Assembly: GCA_017545865.1 (NCBI GenBank)
Contig: JAFWXO010000020.1
Location: 117,131-181,130 of the forward strand
Reading direction: 5' to 3'
Origin: Clostridia bacterium
Lineage (GTDB): Bacteria > Bacillota > Clostridia > Christensenellales > Borkfalkiaceae
DNA length: 64,000 bases
The notes below the pieces were generated by a model. That model was given only the letters and a program-made list of their open reading frames with translations, made no database searches and was not told the DNA's origin. Both the position numbers and the translations under genes were made by a program. Of this stretch, positions 18,559 through 26,762 are shown one piece after another. Each line of letters begins with the position of its first letter. Position 1 is the stretch's first letter.

Positions 18559-18867
18559 TTATACAGCGGGCATTATTTTATAAAGCCCTGATATTTGCAA
18601 AATCTTATCAACCGTTTTTGATGGATTCTCAACGAAAACGGCTATGTTTTTACTCTTGAATTTCTTATACCTACCGATAAAAACACCTATTCCCGTGCTA
18701 TCCATAAACGTGAGTTCAGATAGGTTAAAAACAACCTTTTTTATGCCGTTTATATCACTAATAAGCCCGTCGATAATCTCGCGTGTTTTACTTGCCGTGC
18801 ACTCGTCAAGTTCGCCGATAAAATAAACGTGGAGCGTTGATTTATCAAGATTGTATTTAATTTTCAT
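18559..18867 (-). CDS. spoIIAA: Anti-anti-sigma F factor
   Basis: SpoIIAA (102 residues from this start) is a STAS-domain protein that, when unphosphorylated, displaces SigF from SpoIIAB. The phosphorylation motif is FMDSTGIGVF, with Ser57 the expected phosphosite. The frame stays open to 18951, but ATG 18867 is preferred: it follows GAGAGGTGTGAA and matches the family N-terminus (MKIKYNLDKSTLHV). The extra upstream residues are arginine/lysine-rich and untypical. A TTGCCT-18-TATTAT promoter precedes it. No SigH site was recognised, although SigH is usual for this operon. Confidence 0.94.
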   Translation of the reverse strand: MKIKYNLDKSTLHVYFIGELDECTASKTREIIDGLISDINGIKKVVFNLSELTFMDSTGIGVFIGRYKKFKSKNIAVFVENPSKTVDKILQISGLYKIMPAV

Positions 18868-18881
18868 TTCACACCTCTCGC

Positions 18882-18911
18882 ATAATACTATAACACGAAT
18901 TTTAAAGGCAA
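18882..18911 (-). promoter_or_regulatory. Candidate SigA-like promoter of spoIIA operon
   Basis: TTGCCT (18906-18911) and TATTAT (18882-18887) are separated by 18 bp on the minus strand, upstream of the spoIIAA ribosome site. In Bacillus this operon is SigH-driven, so this assignment is tentative. Confidence 0.4.
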
Positions 18912-18950
18912 AAACTGCGGAAATATATCGTTTTTTGCGTTTTTTTGGCA

Positions 18951-18978
18951 AATAAAAAAGCGCCCTAAAAGGACGCTT
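18951..18978 (-). terminator. Terminator after the ComEC-like hydrolase gene
   Basis: An 8-bp stem, AAGCGTCC with GGGCGCTT on the minus strand (one G-U pair), has a TTTTA loop and is followed by TTTTTTATT. It lies 14 nt below the stop at 18992. Confidence 0.85.
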
Positions 18979-18991
18979 ATTTATTTAAATT

Positions 18992-20158
18992 TTAAGTGTT
19001 TCCATACAAGATTTCGCCACCGACTAAAACGTTATCAGGATTGATAATTTGCGGTGTGAAAGTGAACGTTCCACTTGATTTTATGGTTAACAAAATATCG
19101 CCGTGAGTATCGTTTCTAAATATTGAAGAACCCATAGAAACGAGCCTATCAAGAGTGTCTTGACGGGGATGATCGTATTCGTTATCGTAACCGCATTGAA
19201 TAACGGAATGTTCGGGTTTAACGATATCTAAAAACGCTTGAGTCGTTGAAGTTTTAGAGCCGTGGTGGCTAACTTTTAAAATATCAACGTCAAGATCCAA
19301 ATCGGTAACGTTTTTATAAAAATCAACGAACTCATCTTCCGCATCGCCAGCAACTCCGCCTTCAGCATCGCCCGTAAACATAACGTCAACCCCACAGTAA
19401 CTAAACTTTAAAATGGGAGAATAGTCGTTAGCGTTAGCGTAATTTATTTGAGTGTAACTCTCAACTCTCGGAGTTAAAAAGTCAAAATAATACTCGTAAA
19501 TTTCGTTTTGATAAGAGATTTTACCCGCAAAATCGCTATTGTGGGTGAAAAACTCCCAACCTGCTTGCTTAGTTTCGCCGTTTTCAGTATAAGTTTCGTT
19601 CTTTAAACAATTTAGAAAATCACCGTAAGCAACGCTTGATTTTGTATTTTTGCTACCACCTTGATTAAAACTATCGTCAAAACTGTATTTACTACCCGTA
19701 TATTTAACGTGTGGGCGATAAACGTATTTAACTTCGTAATTTTGTAAAACTTTATCCATATTGCCAACGTGATCGCTATCGCCGTGAGTTAAGATAACGA
19801 AATCAAATTTGTCAACGCTTGTTGAATTTTTGATATAATGATCGAGTTCGTCAAACTTATCTTCGCCAGCGTCAATCAAAACGTTCTTACCATCGGGGAG
19901 TTCTAAGATGATGCAATCGCCTTGACCAACGTCAACAAAATGCACTTTTAAATCTTCTAAAACGGTAACGTAAGCGGTATCGCCTTCCACTCTTATATCG
20001 TTTGAAGGCTTGCCGTCGTCAATCCCCAAAAGTTGTTTAACCTTTTGATAGAACGGCGGATAAAAATAACAAAGCGCAACGAACGCTATTATTAAAATTA
20101 TCGCGATAACAGTTATCGCAGAACGAAATTTACTCTTTTTCTTTGATTTTTTAGCCAT
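18992..20158 (-). CDS. Membrane-anchored ComEC/Rec2-like metallo-beta-lactamase-fold hydrolase
   Basis: The 388-residue product has a basic N-terminus, one membrane helix (residues ~13-32) and then an extracytoplasmic metallo-beta-lactamase domain. The domain shows KVHFVDVGQGDCIILELPDG, the start of the ComEC C-terminal domain, and the metal motif THGDSDHVG (His125, Asp127, Asp129, His130), with VMFTGDAEGG and VSHHGSKTS further on. ComEC-like domains are metal-dependent hydrolases, proposed to degrade one DNA strand at the surface. This stand-alone form lacks the channel domain, so its role is open. An insert at residues ~160-230 is not typical. It overlaps the MFS gene by 8 nt. Confidence 0.85.
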   Translation of the reverse strand: MAKKSKKKSKFRSAITVIAIILIIAFVALCYFYPPFYQKVKQLLGIDDGKPSNDIRVEGDTAYVTVLEDLKVHFVDVGQGDCIILELPDGKNVLIDAGEDKFDELDHYIKNSTSVDKFDFVILTHGDSDHVGNMDKVLQNYEVKYVYRPHVKYTGSKYSFDDSFNQGGSKNTKSSVAYGDFLNCLKNETYTENGETKQAGWEFFTHNSDFAGKISYQNEIYEYYFDFLTPRVESYTQINYANANDYSPILKFSYCGVDVMFTGDAEGGVAGDAEDEFVDFYKNVTDLDLDVDILKVSHHGSKTSTTQAFLDIVKPEHSVIQCGYDNEYDHPRQDTLDRLVSMGSSIFRNDTHGDILLTIKSSGTFTFTPQIINPDNVLVGGEILYGNT

Positions 20159-21461
20159 TATTATTCCGCCTTTCTTTTTTATTTAAAACTGTAAAGTATA
20201 GCGCTAAATAACCGATTAACACTACCGCAACGATGAGCGCCGCTAAGAATATGTTAGAATTTGGGATAAATGAAACAGTTCCATCAGTACCAACGGTCGT
20301 TTTTGCATTTTTAAGAACTGCAGAGCCGATAAACGGGCCTATAACGCCCGGAATTAACACTTGACCGATAATTCTAAGACCTTGGAACGAACCCGACTTA
20401 TTTTCGGGAGTATAATCTCTAATCTTAGCGCCAAACACGCTCATACCCGTTAAATAACCGCTCATCATAGCAAGCGAGCCAATGAACACCAAAACGGCGT
20501 TTTTGAAGAAAAACAACAATACATACCCTAAAATTAGTGACGAAATAGGTAAAATTACAGAGTTTAAGAAACCATACTTATCGTAAACCTTGCCGTAAAG
20601 CGCAGTTACTACTGAAGCAAGGATAATTGCGGGAGCCATAATCAAAACGTAATTTTTCATACCGAGAGAAACTTCATAGTATAAAATAAGATACGGCATA
20701 AAGATTTGAATTGAAATATTGAAAACCGCAAAGGCTATCAAAGCGAAATAGAAATTTTTATTTTCTTTAATTACGCTCGGTTTAAAACCGTGAATTAAGT
20801 TTTTAAAGTAACTGCCGTTTTGAGTTTTGTTGATTTCAACTTCTTTAATGGTAAATAAACCTAAAACACCTATTAAAATAACGGCGATACCTATAATTAA
20901 GAAAATAGTAGTCCAACTTGATGCTAAATCTAAGTTGAACGACATAAAACCACCGAACACAACGAGTATTGCAACGAGTGGCATCATTGAGTTCAACCCT
21001 TCAACCTTACCGCGATTTGTGTTATCGGTGGTATCGGTTATCCAGGCGTTAAAGCAAGCGTCGTTCGCGGTAGAGCCGAAAAAGGTCATAACCCCGTCCA
21101 TAATAATAACGAGCGTTACGCCTAAACTCATAGCCGATACCGTTGGGAACAATTTAGAAATAACGTCAACCCTAATAAGCGCGAAAAGTGAAATGGTTAA
21201 ACCCCAAATAATATAACCTATCGCAATAAATGGTTTTCTCTTACCGAATTTATCCGAAAGCGCGCCAACGAAAATAGTTGTGAGCGCCGCAACTACTGCG
21301 GAAACTGCAACCATAGTTGATATATCCGTTGCGCTTGCGCCGAACATTTTGTAAACGTAAACGTTGAAATACATATTTTCAACAACCCAAGCAACCTGCC
21401 CCGTTAAACCAAACACGATAAGCGCAATATAAAACTTTGTTTTATCTTTAATTTTCAACAT
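20151..21461 (-). CDS. MFS transporter (12 helices)
   Basis: This 436-residue permease has about twelve hydrophobic helices. The cytosolic loop between helices 2 and 3 reads GALSDKFGKRKPFIAIG, the MFS signature GxLxDKxGxRKP, as in the sugar/cation (GPH/SLC45-like) branch. A similar YGKVYDKYGF loop lies in the second half, as expected for the internal repeat. Substrate unknown. It leads a two-gene operon with the ComEC-like hydrolase and has its own promoter (21491-21519). The divergent neighbour is the lysine riboswitch. Confidence 0.85.
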   Translation of the reverse strand: MLKIKDKTKFYIALIVFGLTGQVAWVVENMYFNVYVYKMFGASATDISTMVAVSAVVAALTTIFVGALSDKFGKRKPFIAIGYIIWGLTISLFALIRVDVISKLFPTVSAMSLGVTLVIIMDGVMTFFGSTANDACFNAWITDTTDNTNRGKVEGLNSMMPLVAILVVFGGFMSFNLDLASSWTTIFLIIGIAVILIGVLGLFTIKEVEINKTQNGSYFKNLIHGFKPSVIKENKNFYFALIAFAVFNISIQIFMPYLILYYEVSLGMKNYVLIMAPAIILASVVTALYGKVYDKYGFLNSVILPISSLILGYVLLFFFKNAVLVFIGSLAMMSGYLTGMSVFGAKIRDYTPENKSGSFQGLRIIGQVLIPGVIGPFIGSAVLKNAKTTVGTDGTVSFIPNSNIFLAALIVAVVLIGYLALYFTVLNKKERRNNNG

Positions 21462-21490
21462 AAAAAACCTTTAAAATTTTAGTTAATTTT

Positions 21491-21519
21491 ATTTTACCAT
21501 AAACGGCAATTTATTTCAA
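21491..21519 (-). promoter_or_regulatory. Promoter of the MFS transporter gene
   Basis: TTGAAA (21514-21519), a 17-bp spacer and TAAAAT (21491-21496) lie on the minus strand about 30 nt upstream of the ATG at 21461. Confidence 0.65.
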
Positions 21520-21563
21520 TCGTTAACGCGTTAAAAAAATATTGAATATTATATAAAAAAGAG

Positions 21564-21592
21564 TTGACAAGTTCACTTTAGTATGCTAAAAT
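21564..21592 (+). promoter_or_regulatory. Promoter of the lysine riboswitch-dapA operon
   Basis: A consensus TTGACA (21564-21569), exactly 17 bp, then TAAAAT (21587-21592). The predicted start falls about 21599, a few bases before the riboswitch P1 region. Confidence 0.85.
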
Positions 21593-21606
21593 TATGAAAA
21601 AATATT

Positions 21607-21760
21607 GATAGAGGCGCAACTTGTCATAAGTACTCACGTAAAAACCGTGCAAGCGGTGTGATTAAAGGGGCGGTTGCCGAAGTTAACGGTTTCCTTGCAG
21701 TGCCGTTTGCTGGTTTAACGGAAAATATTCGTTAAACTGTCGTTTTTACGGAGTGCTATC
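21607..21760 (+). ncRNA. Lysine riboswitch (L-box)
   Basis: The leader shows the conserved L-box blocks in order: GATAGAGGCGC (21607-), AAGTACTC, AAAGGGGCGGTTGCCGAAG (21664-), TGCTGGTT, AAACTGTCG and closing GGAGTGCTATC (to 21760). The ends GATAG/CTATC pair as P1. It lies between a consensus promoter and dapA and is followed by a terminator hairpin, so lysine binding should stop transcription of dapA-dapB-lysA. Confidence 0.93.
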
Positions 21761-21791
21761 AATGAAATTACGTTAATTTTGCGTTTTTTCA

Positions 21792-21814
21792 GGGCAGCCG
21801 TATTATCGCTGCCC
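21792..21814 (+). terminator. Riboswitch-controlled terminator before dapA
   Basis: A 7-bp stem, GGGCAGC (21792-21798) with GCTGCCC (21808-21814), is followed by TTTATCT. It lies 31 nt below the L-box and 46 nt before dapA, where lysine-dependent attenuation is expected. The U-run is short. Confidence 0.8.
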
Positions 21815-21860
21815 TTTATCTATGTTTATTCATAAAGGTTATTATTAAGGAGATTTAATT

Positions 21861-22751
21861 ATGAAAAAACAGTCCATTTTTGAAGGTATTGCAACTGCAC
21901 TCGTTACCCCTATGTTTGCCGATGGTAGCATCGATTACGAAAACTTTGGTAAACTTGTTGATTGGCAAATTGAATCGGGTATCAACGCTTTAGTAGTTTG
22001 CGGAACAACGGGCGAAGCGTCAACCCTTACTGACGATGAGCATCGTGATGCTATTAAGTTTGTTGTTGATAGAACTAACGGCAGAGTTCCCGTTATCGCA
22101 GGAACAGGTTCAAACGACTTAGCGTACGCTATTGACCTTACTAAGCACGCTTGCGAAGTGGGAGCAGATGCAGTTTTAGTTGTTACCCCCTACTACAACA
22201 AGGCAACTCAAAAGGGTTTAATCCAAATGTACACTGCAATTGCAGATGCGAGCGAAAAACCCGTTATTTTATATAACGTTCCTTCAAGAACGGGCGTTAA
22301 TATTGAACCTGCAACTTACGCAGTTCTTGCAGATCACCCAAATATCGTTGGTATTAAGGAAGCAAACGGCAATATTTCTAAGATTTTAGAAACTTTTGCT
22401 CTCGTTGGCGACAAACTTGATATTTATTCCGGTAACGACGACCAAATCGTTCCCATTTTATCACTCGGCGGTAAAGGTTGCATTTCCGTTCTTTCTAACG
22501 TTATCCCTGCTGAAACGGTTGAAATTGCTAAAAAATGGTTTGATGGTGACGTTAAGGCGAGCGCTGATCTTCAAATTAAGTATCACGACCTTATCACCGC
22601 TCTTTTCTCTGAAGTTAACCCAATCCCCGTTAAAGCGGCTATGCACCACTTAGGATTCGGCGCTAACGTTCTTAGAATGCCGTTAACTTCTATGGATGAA
22701 AAGAAAGAACAAGTTTTAGTTGAAATTATGAAAAAAGAAGGAATTATCTAA
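21861..22751 (+). CDS. dapA: 4-hydroxy-tetrahydrodipicolinate synthase
   Basis: DapA (296 residues) condenses pyruvate with aspartate semialdehyde, the first committed step of lysine and meso-DAP synthesis. The TIM-barrel fold shows CGTTGEASTL, TPYYNK, YNVPSRTG (Tyr138, Arg143) and the Schiff-base lysine in GIKEANG (Lys166). The ATG follows AAGGAG. It lies just below the lysine riboswitch and terminator. The stop overlaps the dapB start (TAATG), so the two are translationally coupled. Full length. Confidence 0.97.
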   Translation: MKKQSIFEGIATALVTPMFADGSIDYENFGKLVDWQIESGINALVVCGTTGEASTLTDDEHRDAIKFVVDRTNGRVPVIAGTGSNDLAYAIDLTKHACEVGADAVLVVTPYYNKATQKGLIQMYTAIADASEKPVILYNVPSRTGVNIEPATYAVLADHPNIVGIKEANGNISKILETFALVGDKLDIYSGNDDQIVPILSLGGKGCISVLSNVIPAETVEIAKKWFDGDVKASADLQIKYHDLITALFSEVNPIPVKAAMHHLGFGANVLRMPLTSMDEKKEQVLVEIMKKEGII

Positions 22752-23479
22752 TGAAAGTTGTTATTAGTGGCGCAAACGGTTTTATGGGCCGTGAAGTAAA
22801 CGCGCTTTGTGAAAAGGGTTTTAAAAACGCAACTTGCGTTGCTAAAATTGATATTGCGGGCGAAGGAGTTGTCAAAACTCTTGCCGATTATAACGGCGAG
22901 GCTGACGTTTTGGTTGACTTTTCCTTCCACACCGCAACCAAAAAACTTTTAGAAGACGCTATCGCAAGAAATCTCCCTTGCGTTATCGCAACAACAGGTC
23001 ATACCGAAGAAGAAAAACAAGATATTTACAACGCTTCAAAGGTAATTCCCGTGTTTTTTGCCGCTAACTACTCCTTAGGAGTAGCGGTTACTTCAAAACT
23101 TATCAAAACCGCAGTTGAATTTATGGACGGAGCGGATATTGAAATTATTGAAACGCACCACAACCGCAAGGTTGACGCGCCAAGCGGAACTGCTTTAGCG
23201 CTTGCAAACTCCGTGTTAGAAGTTCGCCCAGAACTTAAAATTACAACGGGAAGAAGCGGTTACTCTAAGCGTGAACAAAACGAACTCGGAATTCAATCTA
23301 TCCGTATGGGCAACGTTGTTGGTATTCACGAAGTTTTCGTAACGACCGGCAACGAAACTATCACTATTCGCCACGAGGCGCACGCTCGTTCGTTATTTGC
23401 TAACGGCGCGCTCACCGCTGCAGAATTTTTAATCGGTAAACCCGCTGGGCTTTACGATATGAAATCACTTTTAAAATAA
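22751..23479 (+). CDS. dapB: 4-hydroxy-tetrahydrodipicolinate reductase
   Basis: DapB (242 residues) reduces the DapA product to tetrahydrodipicolinate using NAD(P)H. The N-terminal Rossmann motif is SGANGFMGREV, and the catalytic, substrate-binding block is ETHHNRKVDAPSGTAL (His-His and Lys). The C-terminus carries the expected FLIGKPAGLYDM. The family is usually 240-270 residues, so this is a short but complete version. It sits between dapA (TAATG overlap) and lysA (7-nt gap). Confidence 0.96.
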   Translation: MKVVISGANGFMGREVNALCEKGFKNATCVAKIDIAGEGVVKTLADYNGEADVLVDFSFHTATKKLLEDAIARNLPCVIATTGHTEEEKQDIYNASKVIPVFFAANYSLGVAVTSKLIKTAVEFMDGADIEIIETHHNRKVDAPSGTALALANSVLEVRPELKITTGRSGYSKREQNELGIQSIRMGNVVGIHEVFVTTGNETITIRHEAHARSLFANGALTAAEFLIGKPAGLYDMKSLLK

Positions 23480-23486
23480 GGAAATT

Positions 23487-24782
23487 ATGATACACGATAA
23501 CTTATCGGTAACTGCCGAAAACCACCTTGCTTTTGCCGGGCTTGACACAACTGAATTAGCGCGTGAATTCGGCACTCCCCTTATGCTTTTAGACGTTGAA
23601 AAAGTCCGCTCTAAAATGCAACTTTACAAAAAGGGGCTTGAAGAATTTTTCGGCAATAACTCCTTCCCGTGTTACGCATCAAAAGCGCTTTCAATAAAAG
23701 AAATTTATAGAATTGCAAAGAGTGAAAATATCGGGATTGACGTTGTTTCTTCAGGCGAGATTTTTACTGCAAAATCCGTTGATTTTCCGCTTGAAAAAGC
23801 GCTTTTCCACGGCAACAATAAAACTGATTTTGACGTTGAGTTTGCAATAGAAAACGGAGTTGGTTATTTCGTTGCGGATAACGTTGAAGAAATAAACGCT
23901 ATTAGCAAAATTGCCACCGAAAAAGGCGTTATCCAAAAGATTTTAATTAGAATTACGCCGGGTATTGATCCCCACACTAACGCTAAAATTACAACTGGTC
24001 AAGTTGACAGTAAGTTTGGCACTCCTATTGAAACTGGGCAAGCGTTTGAAATGGTTGAAACCGCCCTTAACGCTAAGAGCGTTGAACTTTGCGGTTTCCA
24101 CTGCCACGTTGGTAGTCAATGCTTTGAAAGTTCGGCGTTTATCGATGCAGTTATTATTATGCTCACCTTTATTCGTGACGTTAAAAATTTGTTCGGTTAC
24201 ACCGCAAAAATTCTCAATTTAGGCGGTGGTTACGGCGTTAGATACGTTGAAAGCGATCCGCAAATCGATATTTACGAAAATTTGAAGCAAGTTGGCTCAG
24301 TTTTCAACGAAACTTGTGAAAAATTAAACCTTTTTAAACCCCAAGTTATTCTTGAACCTGGTAGAAGCATCGTTGCAGATAGCGGATTAACGCTCTACAC
24401 TTGCGGTAGTTTTAAAACGATTGAAGGCTATAAAAATTACGTTTCTATCGACGGCGGTATGACGGACAACCCACGCTACGCTTTATACGGATCAAACTAC
24501 ACCGTTTACAATGCAAGCGCGGTAAATTCCGATAGAAAAGTTACCGCAACGATAGCAGGAAGATGCTGTGAAAGTGGCGATATTATTCAAGAAAACGTTA
24601 AGATAACAAAACCGAATCGCGGTGATATAATAGCCGTTGCGGTAACAGGCGCATACAACTATTCAATGGCTTCAAACTATAATAGAATTACCCGCCCACC
24701 CATCGTTGCAATAGACAATAAAAACGCCAAAATTATTGTTAAACGCGAAAGTTTTGAAGATTTAATTAAGAACGAAATTTAA
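23487..24782 (+). CDS. lysA: Diaminopimelate decarboxylase
   Basis: LysA (431 residues) decarboxylates meso-DAP to L-lysine with PLP. The PLP lysine is in CYASKALS (Lys66). Other family motifs are GFHCHVGSQ, NLGGGYGVRY, EPGRSIVADSG and the active-site CESGDII with the second-subunit Cys. The alanine-racemase-like barrel and C-terminal beta domain are full length. Last gene of the riboswitch operon; a terminator follows at 24794. Confidence 0.96.
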   Translation: MIHDNLSVTAENHLAFAGLDTTELAREFGTPLMLLDVEKVRSKMQLYKKGLEEFFGNNSFPCYASKALSIKEIYRIAKSENIGIDVVSSGEIFTAKSVDFPLEKALFHGNNKTDFDVEFAIENGVGYFVADNVEEINAISKIATEKGVIQKILIRITPGIDPHTNAKITTGQVDSKFGTPIETGQAFEMVETALNAKSVELCGFHCHVGSQCFESSAFIDAVIIMLTFIRDVKNLFGYTAKILNLGGGYGVRYVESDPQIDIYENLKQVGSVFNETCEKLNLFKPQVILEPGRSIVADSGLTLYTCGSFKTIEGYKNYVSIDGGMTDNPRYALYGSNYTVYNASAVNSDRKVTATIAGRCCESGDIIQENVKITKPNRGDIIAVAVTGAYNYSMASNYNRITRPPIVAIDNKNAKIIVKRESFEDLIKNEI

Positions 24783-24793
24783 CTTAAAACAAA

Positions 24794-24825
24794 AACGCTC
24801 CGCTAAAAGTGCGGAGCGTTTTTTA
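24794..24825. terminator. Bidirectional terminator between lysA and ddh
   Basis: A 10-bp perfect stem, AACGCTCCGC/GCGGAGCGTT, has T-rich or A-rich flanks on both sides, so it can end both the lysA and the convergent ddh transcripts. Confidence 0.88.
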
Positions 24826-24832
24826 ATGCAAA

Positions 24833-25816
24833 TTATAAAAGATTTTTTCTCATTTCTTCATCGGATAATTGCGATAAATATTTAGGAGCAACGTCAAAAA
24901 CGGTTTTACAACCAAATGATTTTTCGCTTGCAAGTCTTGAAACAGCCCTTGCATAAGCAACGATAACCGACGCGGTAAACTCGGGGTTGCTATCAAGTTT
25001 TAACGAGTATTCTATAACGTGTTTATTTTCGCCGTTTACACCCGTGTTTCCAGAACAAATCACAAAGCCACCGTGCGGAATACCCGCGTGGTTTTTATCA
25101 AGTTCTTCTTGAGAAATAAAATGAACGGTGGTATCGTAATCGGCAAAGTAGTTTGGCATTGTTTTAATTTCGTTTTCAATAGCATTAGCGTCTGCCCCGT
25201 CTTCCAAAACAACGAAACACTCTCTTAAATGCTTTTCACGAGTGGAAAGTTCGGGATTTTCACCGTTTCTAACCCTTTCGAGCGCAGATTCAACTGGGAT
25301 TGTGTATTGCTTAGCGTCTTTAACGCCTTTAATTCGCCTTATAGCGTCAGAATGGCCTTGGCTTACACCCTTTCCCCAAAAAGTATATAAACTGCCGTTT
25401 GCAAGCACGCTTGACGCGTAAAGACGGTTAAGCGAGAACATACCGGGGTCCCAACCCGCCGAAATAAGCGTTACAGTGCCGTTATCTTTGCAAATTTTAT
25501 CAACGTTATCAAAATGTTCGGGGATTTTAGCGTGGGTATCAAAACTATCAACGCAATTAAAATATTTTGAAAGGTTTGGGGTTTGCTTAGGAAGATCAGT
25601 TGCGCTACCGCCACAAATAACCAAAACGTCAATTTTATTTTCAAAATCTAAAACGTTATCGGCAGAATACACGGGGGTATTGAATAACGTTTTCACATTT
25701 AAAGGATCACGCCTTGTGAACACGCCCACAAGCTCCATATCGCCGTTTAATTTAACCGCGCACTCAACGCCCCTGCCTAAATTACCATAACCGTAAATAC
25801 CAACTTTTATACTCAT
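24833..25816 (-). CDS. ddh: meso-Diaminopimelate dehydrogenase
   Basis: Ddh (327 residues) makes meso-DAP from tetrahydrodipicolinate, ammonia and NADPH in one step, replacing the four-enzyme acyl route. The NADPH motif GIYGYGNLGRGVE starts the protein. Family blocks include GVFTRRDPL, CGGSATDLPKQ, VDSFDTHAKIP, SAGWDPGMFS and GKGVSQGHSDAIRR. The gene lies tail to tail with lysA, so the steps from aspartate semialdehyde to lysine (DapA, DapB, Ddh, LysA) are all encoded within 4 kb. It is outside the riboswitch transcript, so DAP for the cell wall may be made without lysine control at this step. Confidence 0.95.
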   Translation of the reverse strand: MSIKVGIYGYGNLGRGVECAVKLNGDMELVGVFTRRDPLNVKTLFNTPVYSADNVLDFENKIDVLVICGGSATDLPKQTPNLSKYFNCVDSFDTHAKIPEHFDNVDKICKDNGTVTLISAGWDPGMFSLNRLYASSVLANGSLYTFWGKGVSQGHSDAIRRIKGVKDAKQYTIPVESALERVRNGENPELSTREKHLRECFVVLEDGADANAIENEIKTMPNYFADYDTTVHFISQEELDKNHAGIPHGGFVICSGNTGVNGENKHVIEYSLKLDSNPEFTASVIVAYARAVSRLASEKSFGCKTVFDVAPKYLSQLSDEEMRKNLL

Positions 25817-25885
25817 AATCGTACTCCTTGATTACATTTTAGCACACTAAAAATAATTTTAGCAATAAAATTTAAACAAAAAGGC

Positions 25886-25912
25886 AAAAAAAATGCGACA
25901 CAAAGTGTCGCA
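25886..25912 (-). terminator. Terminator after sugar isomerase gene
   Basis: An 8-bp perfect stem (TGCGACAC/GTGTCGCA, 25894-25912) with a 3-nt loop. On the minus strand it is followed by a run of T. It ends the Gfo/Idh operon. Confidence 0.88.
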
Positions 25913-25919
25913 AATTTTA

Positions 25920-26762
25920 TTAGATTTTAGTTTTGATGAAGTTTGCAGCAAGTTCCATATCTTTAACGGGATCGTCGCCTGCTTCACGTTCAATCGTTAA
26001 GAATCCATCGTAACCGATTTCTTTTAAGGCTTTGATATAGTTATCCCAGTCAACGTCACCTTCACCGATAGGAAGTTCAATAAAACCTTCGCAAGCGTTG
26101 AGCGCATCAACACCGCCGAGAGCAAACGCGTGATAAACGTCAGTCGGGTCTTGGTTTTTATCGAGCATTCTTCCGTCTTTTAAGTGAGTGTGAACGATAT
26201 AATCTTTTAAGATATAAACGGCTTCAACCGCATCTTGACCTGTAACCATGGTAAAGTTTGCAGGGTCAAGGTTAACGCCTACGCCACCTTTGGTATCTTC
26301 AATGAAGCTAAGTAAAGTTTTTGCTTTTTCAGGACCAGTTTCAATAGCGAGCGTAACGCCTTTAGACTTAGCGTATAAACCGCACTCGGTAAGAGCGTCA
26401 AGCATAACTTTATATCTGGGGTTTGACTTGTCTTCGGGAATAACGCCTATGTGAGTTGTAACAACGTTAGTGCCAAACTCTACTGCTAAATCAACGATTT
26501 TCTTGGTTTTTTCAATTCTATCAGCGTTATCTTCCGCTCTTTCAAAACCAAAACCGCCCATATCACCGCAAAGCGCGCTAACAACTAAGCCGTTATCCTT
26601 TAAAAGTTTTTTATATTCAGCCTTCTTTTCTTCAGAAAGTTCGGGGCTAAAATCACCTGTGGTTGCATAAATTTGAACGCCTTGAAGACCAAGGAGCGCC
26701 GCCTTTTTTATGCCTTCTTCGTGAGTGCTTTTAAAACAGTCGGTAATAATACCTATTTTCAT
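25920..26762 (-). CDS. Sugar phosphate isomerase/epimerase family TIM barrel
   Basis: The 280-residue protein is an xylose-isomerase-like (AP endonuclease 2 superfamily) TIM barrel, the IolE/IolH/UxaE-like group that isomerises or dehydrates sugars. Metal-site blocks are visible: AIETGPEKA (Glu), VNLDPANF (Asp), VHTHLKDGR (His) and LTIEREAG (Glu). It overlaps the upstream oxidoreductase gene by 4 nt (ATGA), the last gene of a four-gene operon. It probably acts on the keto-sugar made by the neighbouring dehydrogenases. The exact substrate cannot be read. Confidence 0.88.
   Translation of the reverse strand: MKIGIITDCFKSTHEEGIKKAALLGLQGVQIYATTGDFSPELSEEKKAEYKKLLKDNGLVVSALCGDMGGFGFERAEDNADRIEKTKKIVDLAVEFGTNVVTTHIGVIPEDKSNPRYKVMLDALTECGLYAKSKGVTLAIETGPEKAKTLLSFIEDTKGGVGVNLDPANFTMVTGQDAVEAVYILKDYIVHTHLKDGRMLDKNQDPTDVYHAFALGGVDALNACEGFIELPIGEGDVDWDNYIKALKEIGYDGFLTIEREAGDDPVKDMELAANFIKTKI

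Noticed and set aside
18868-18951. 28-residue N-terminal extension of SpoIIAA
   Set aside because: Untypical Lys/Arg-rich residues; ATG 18867 has a good ribosome site and the promoter -10 lies inside the extension.
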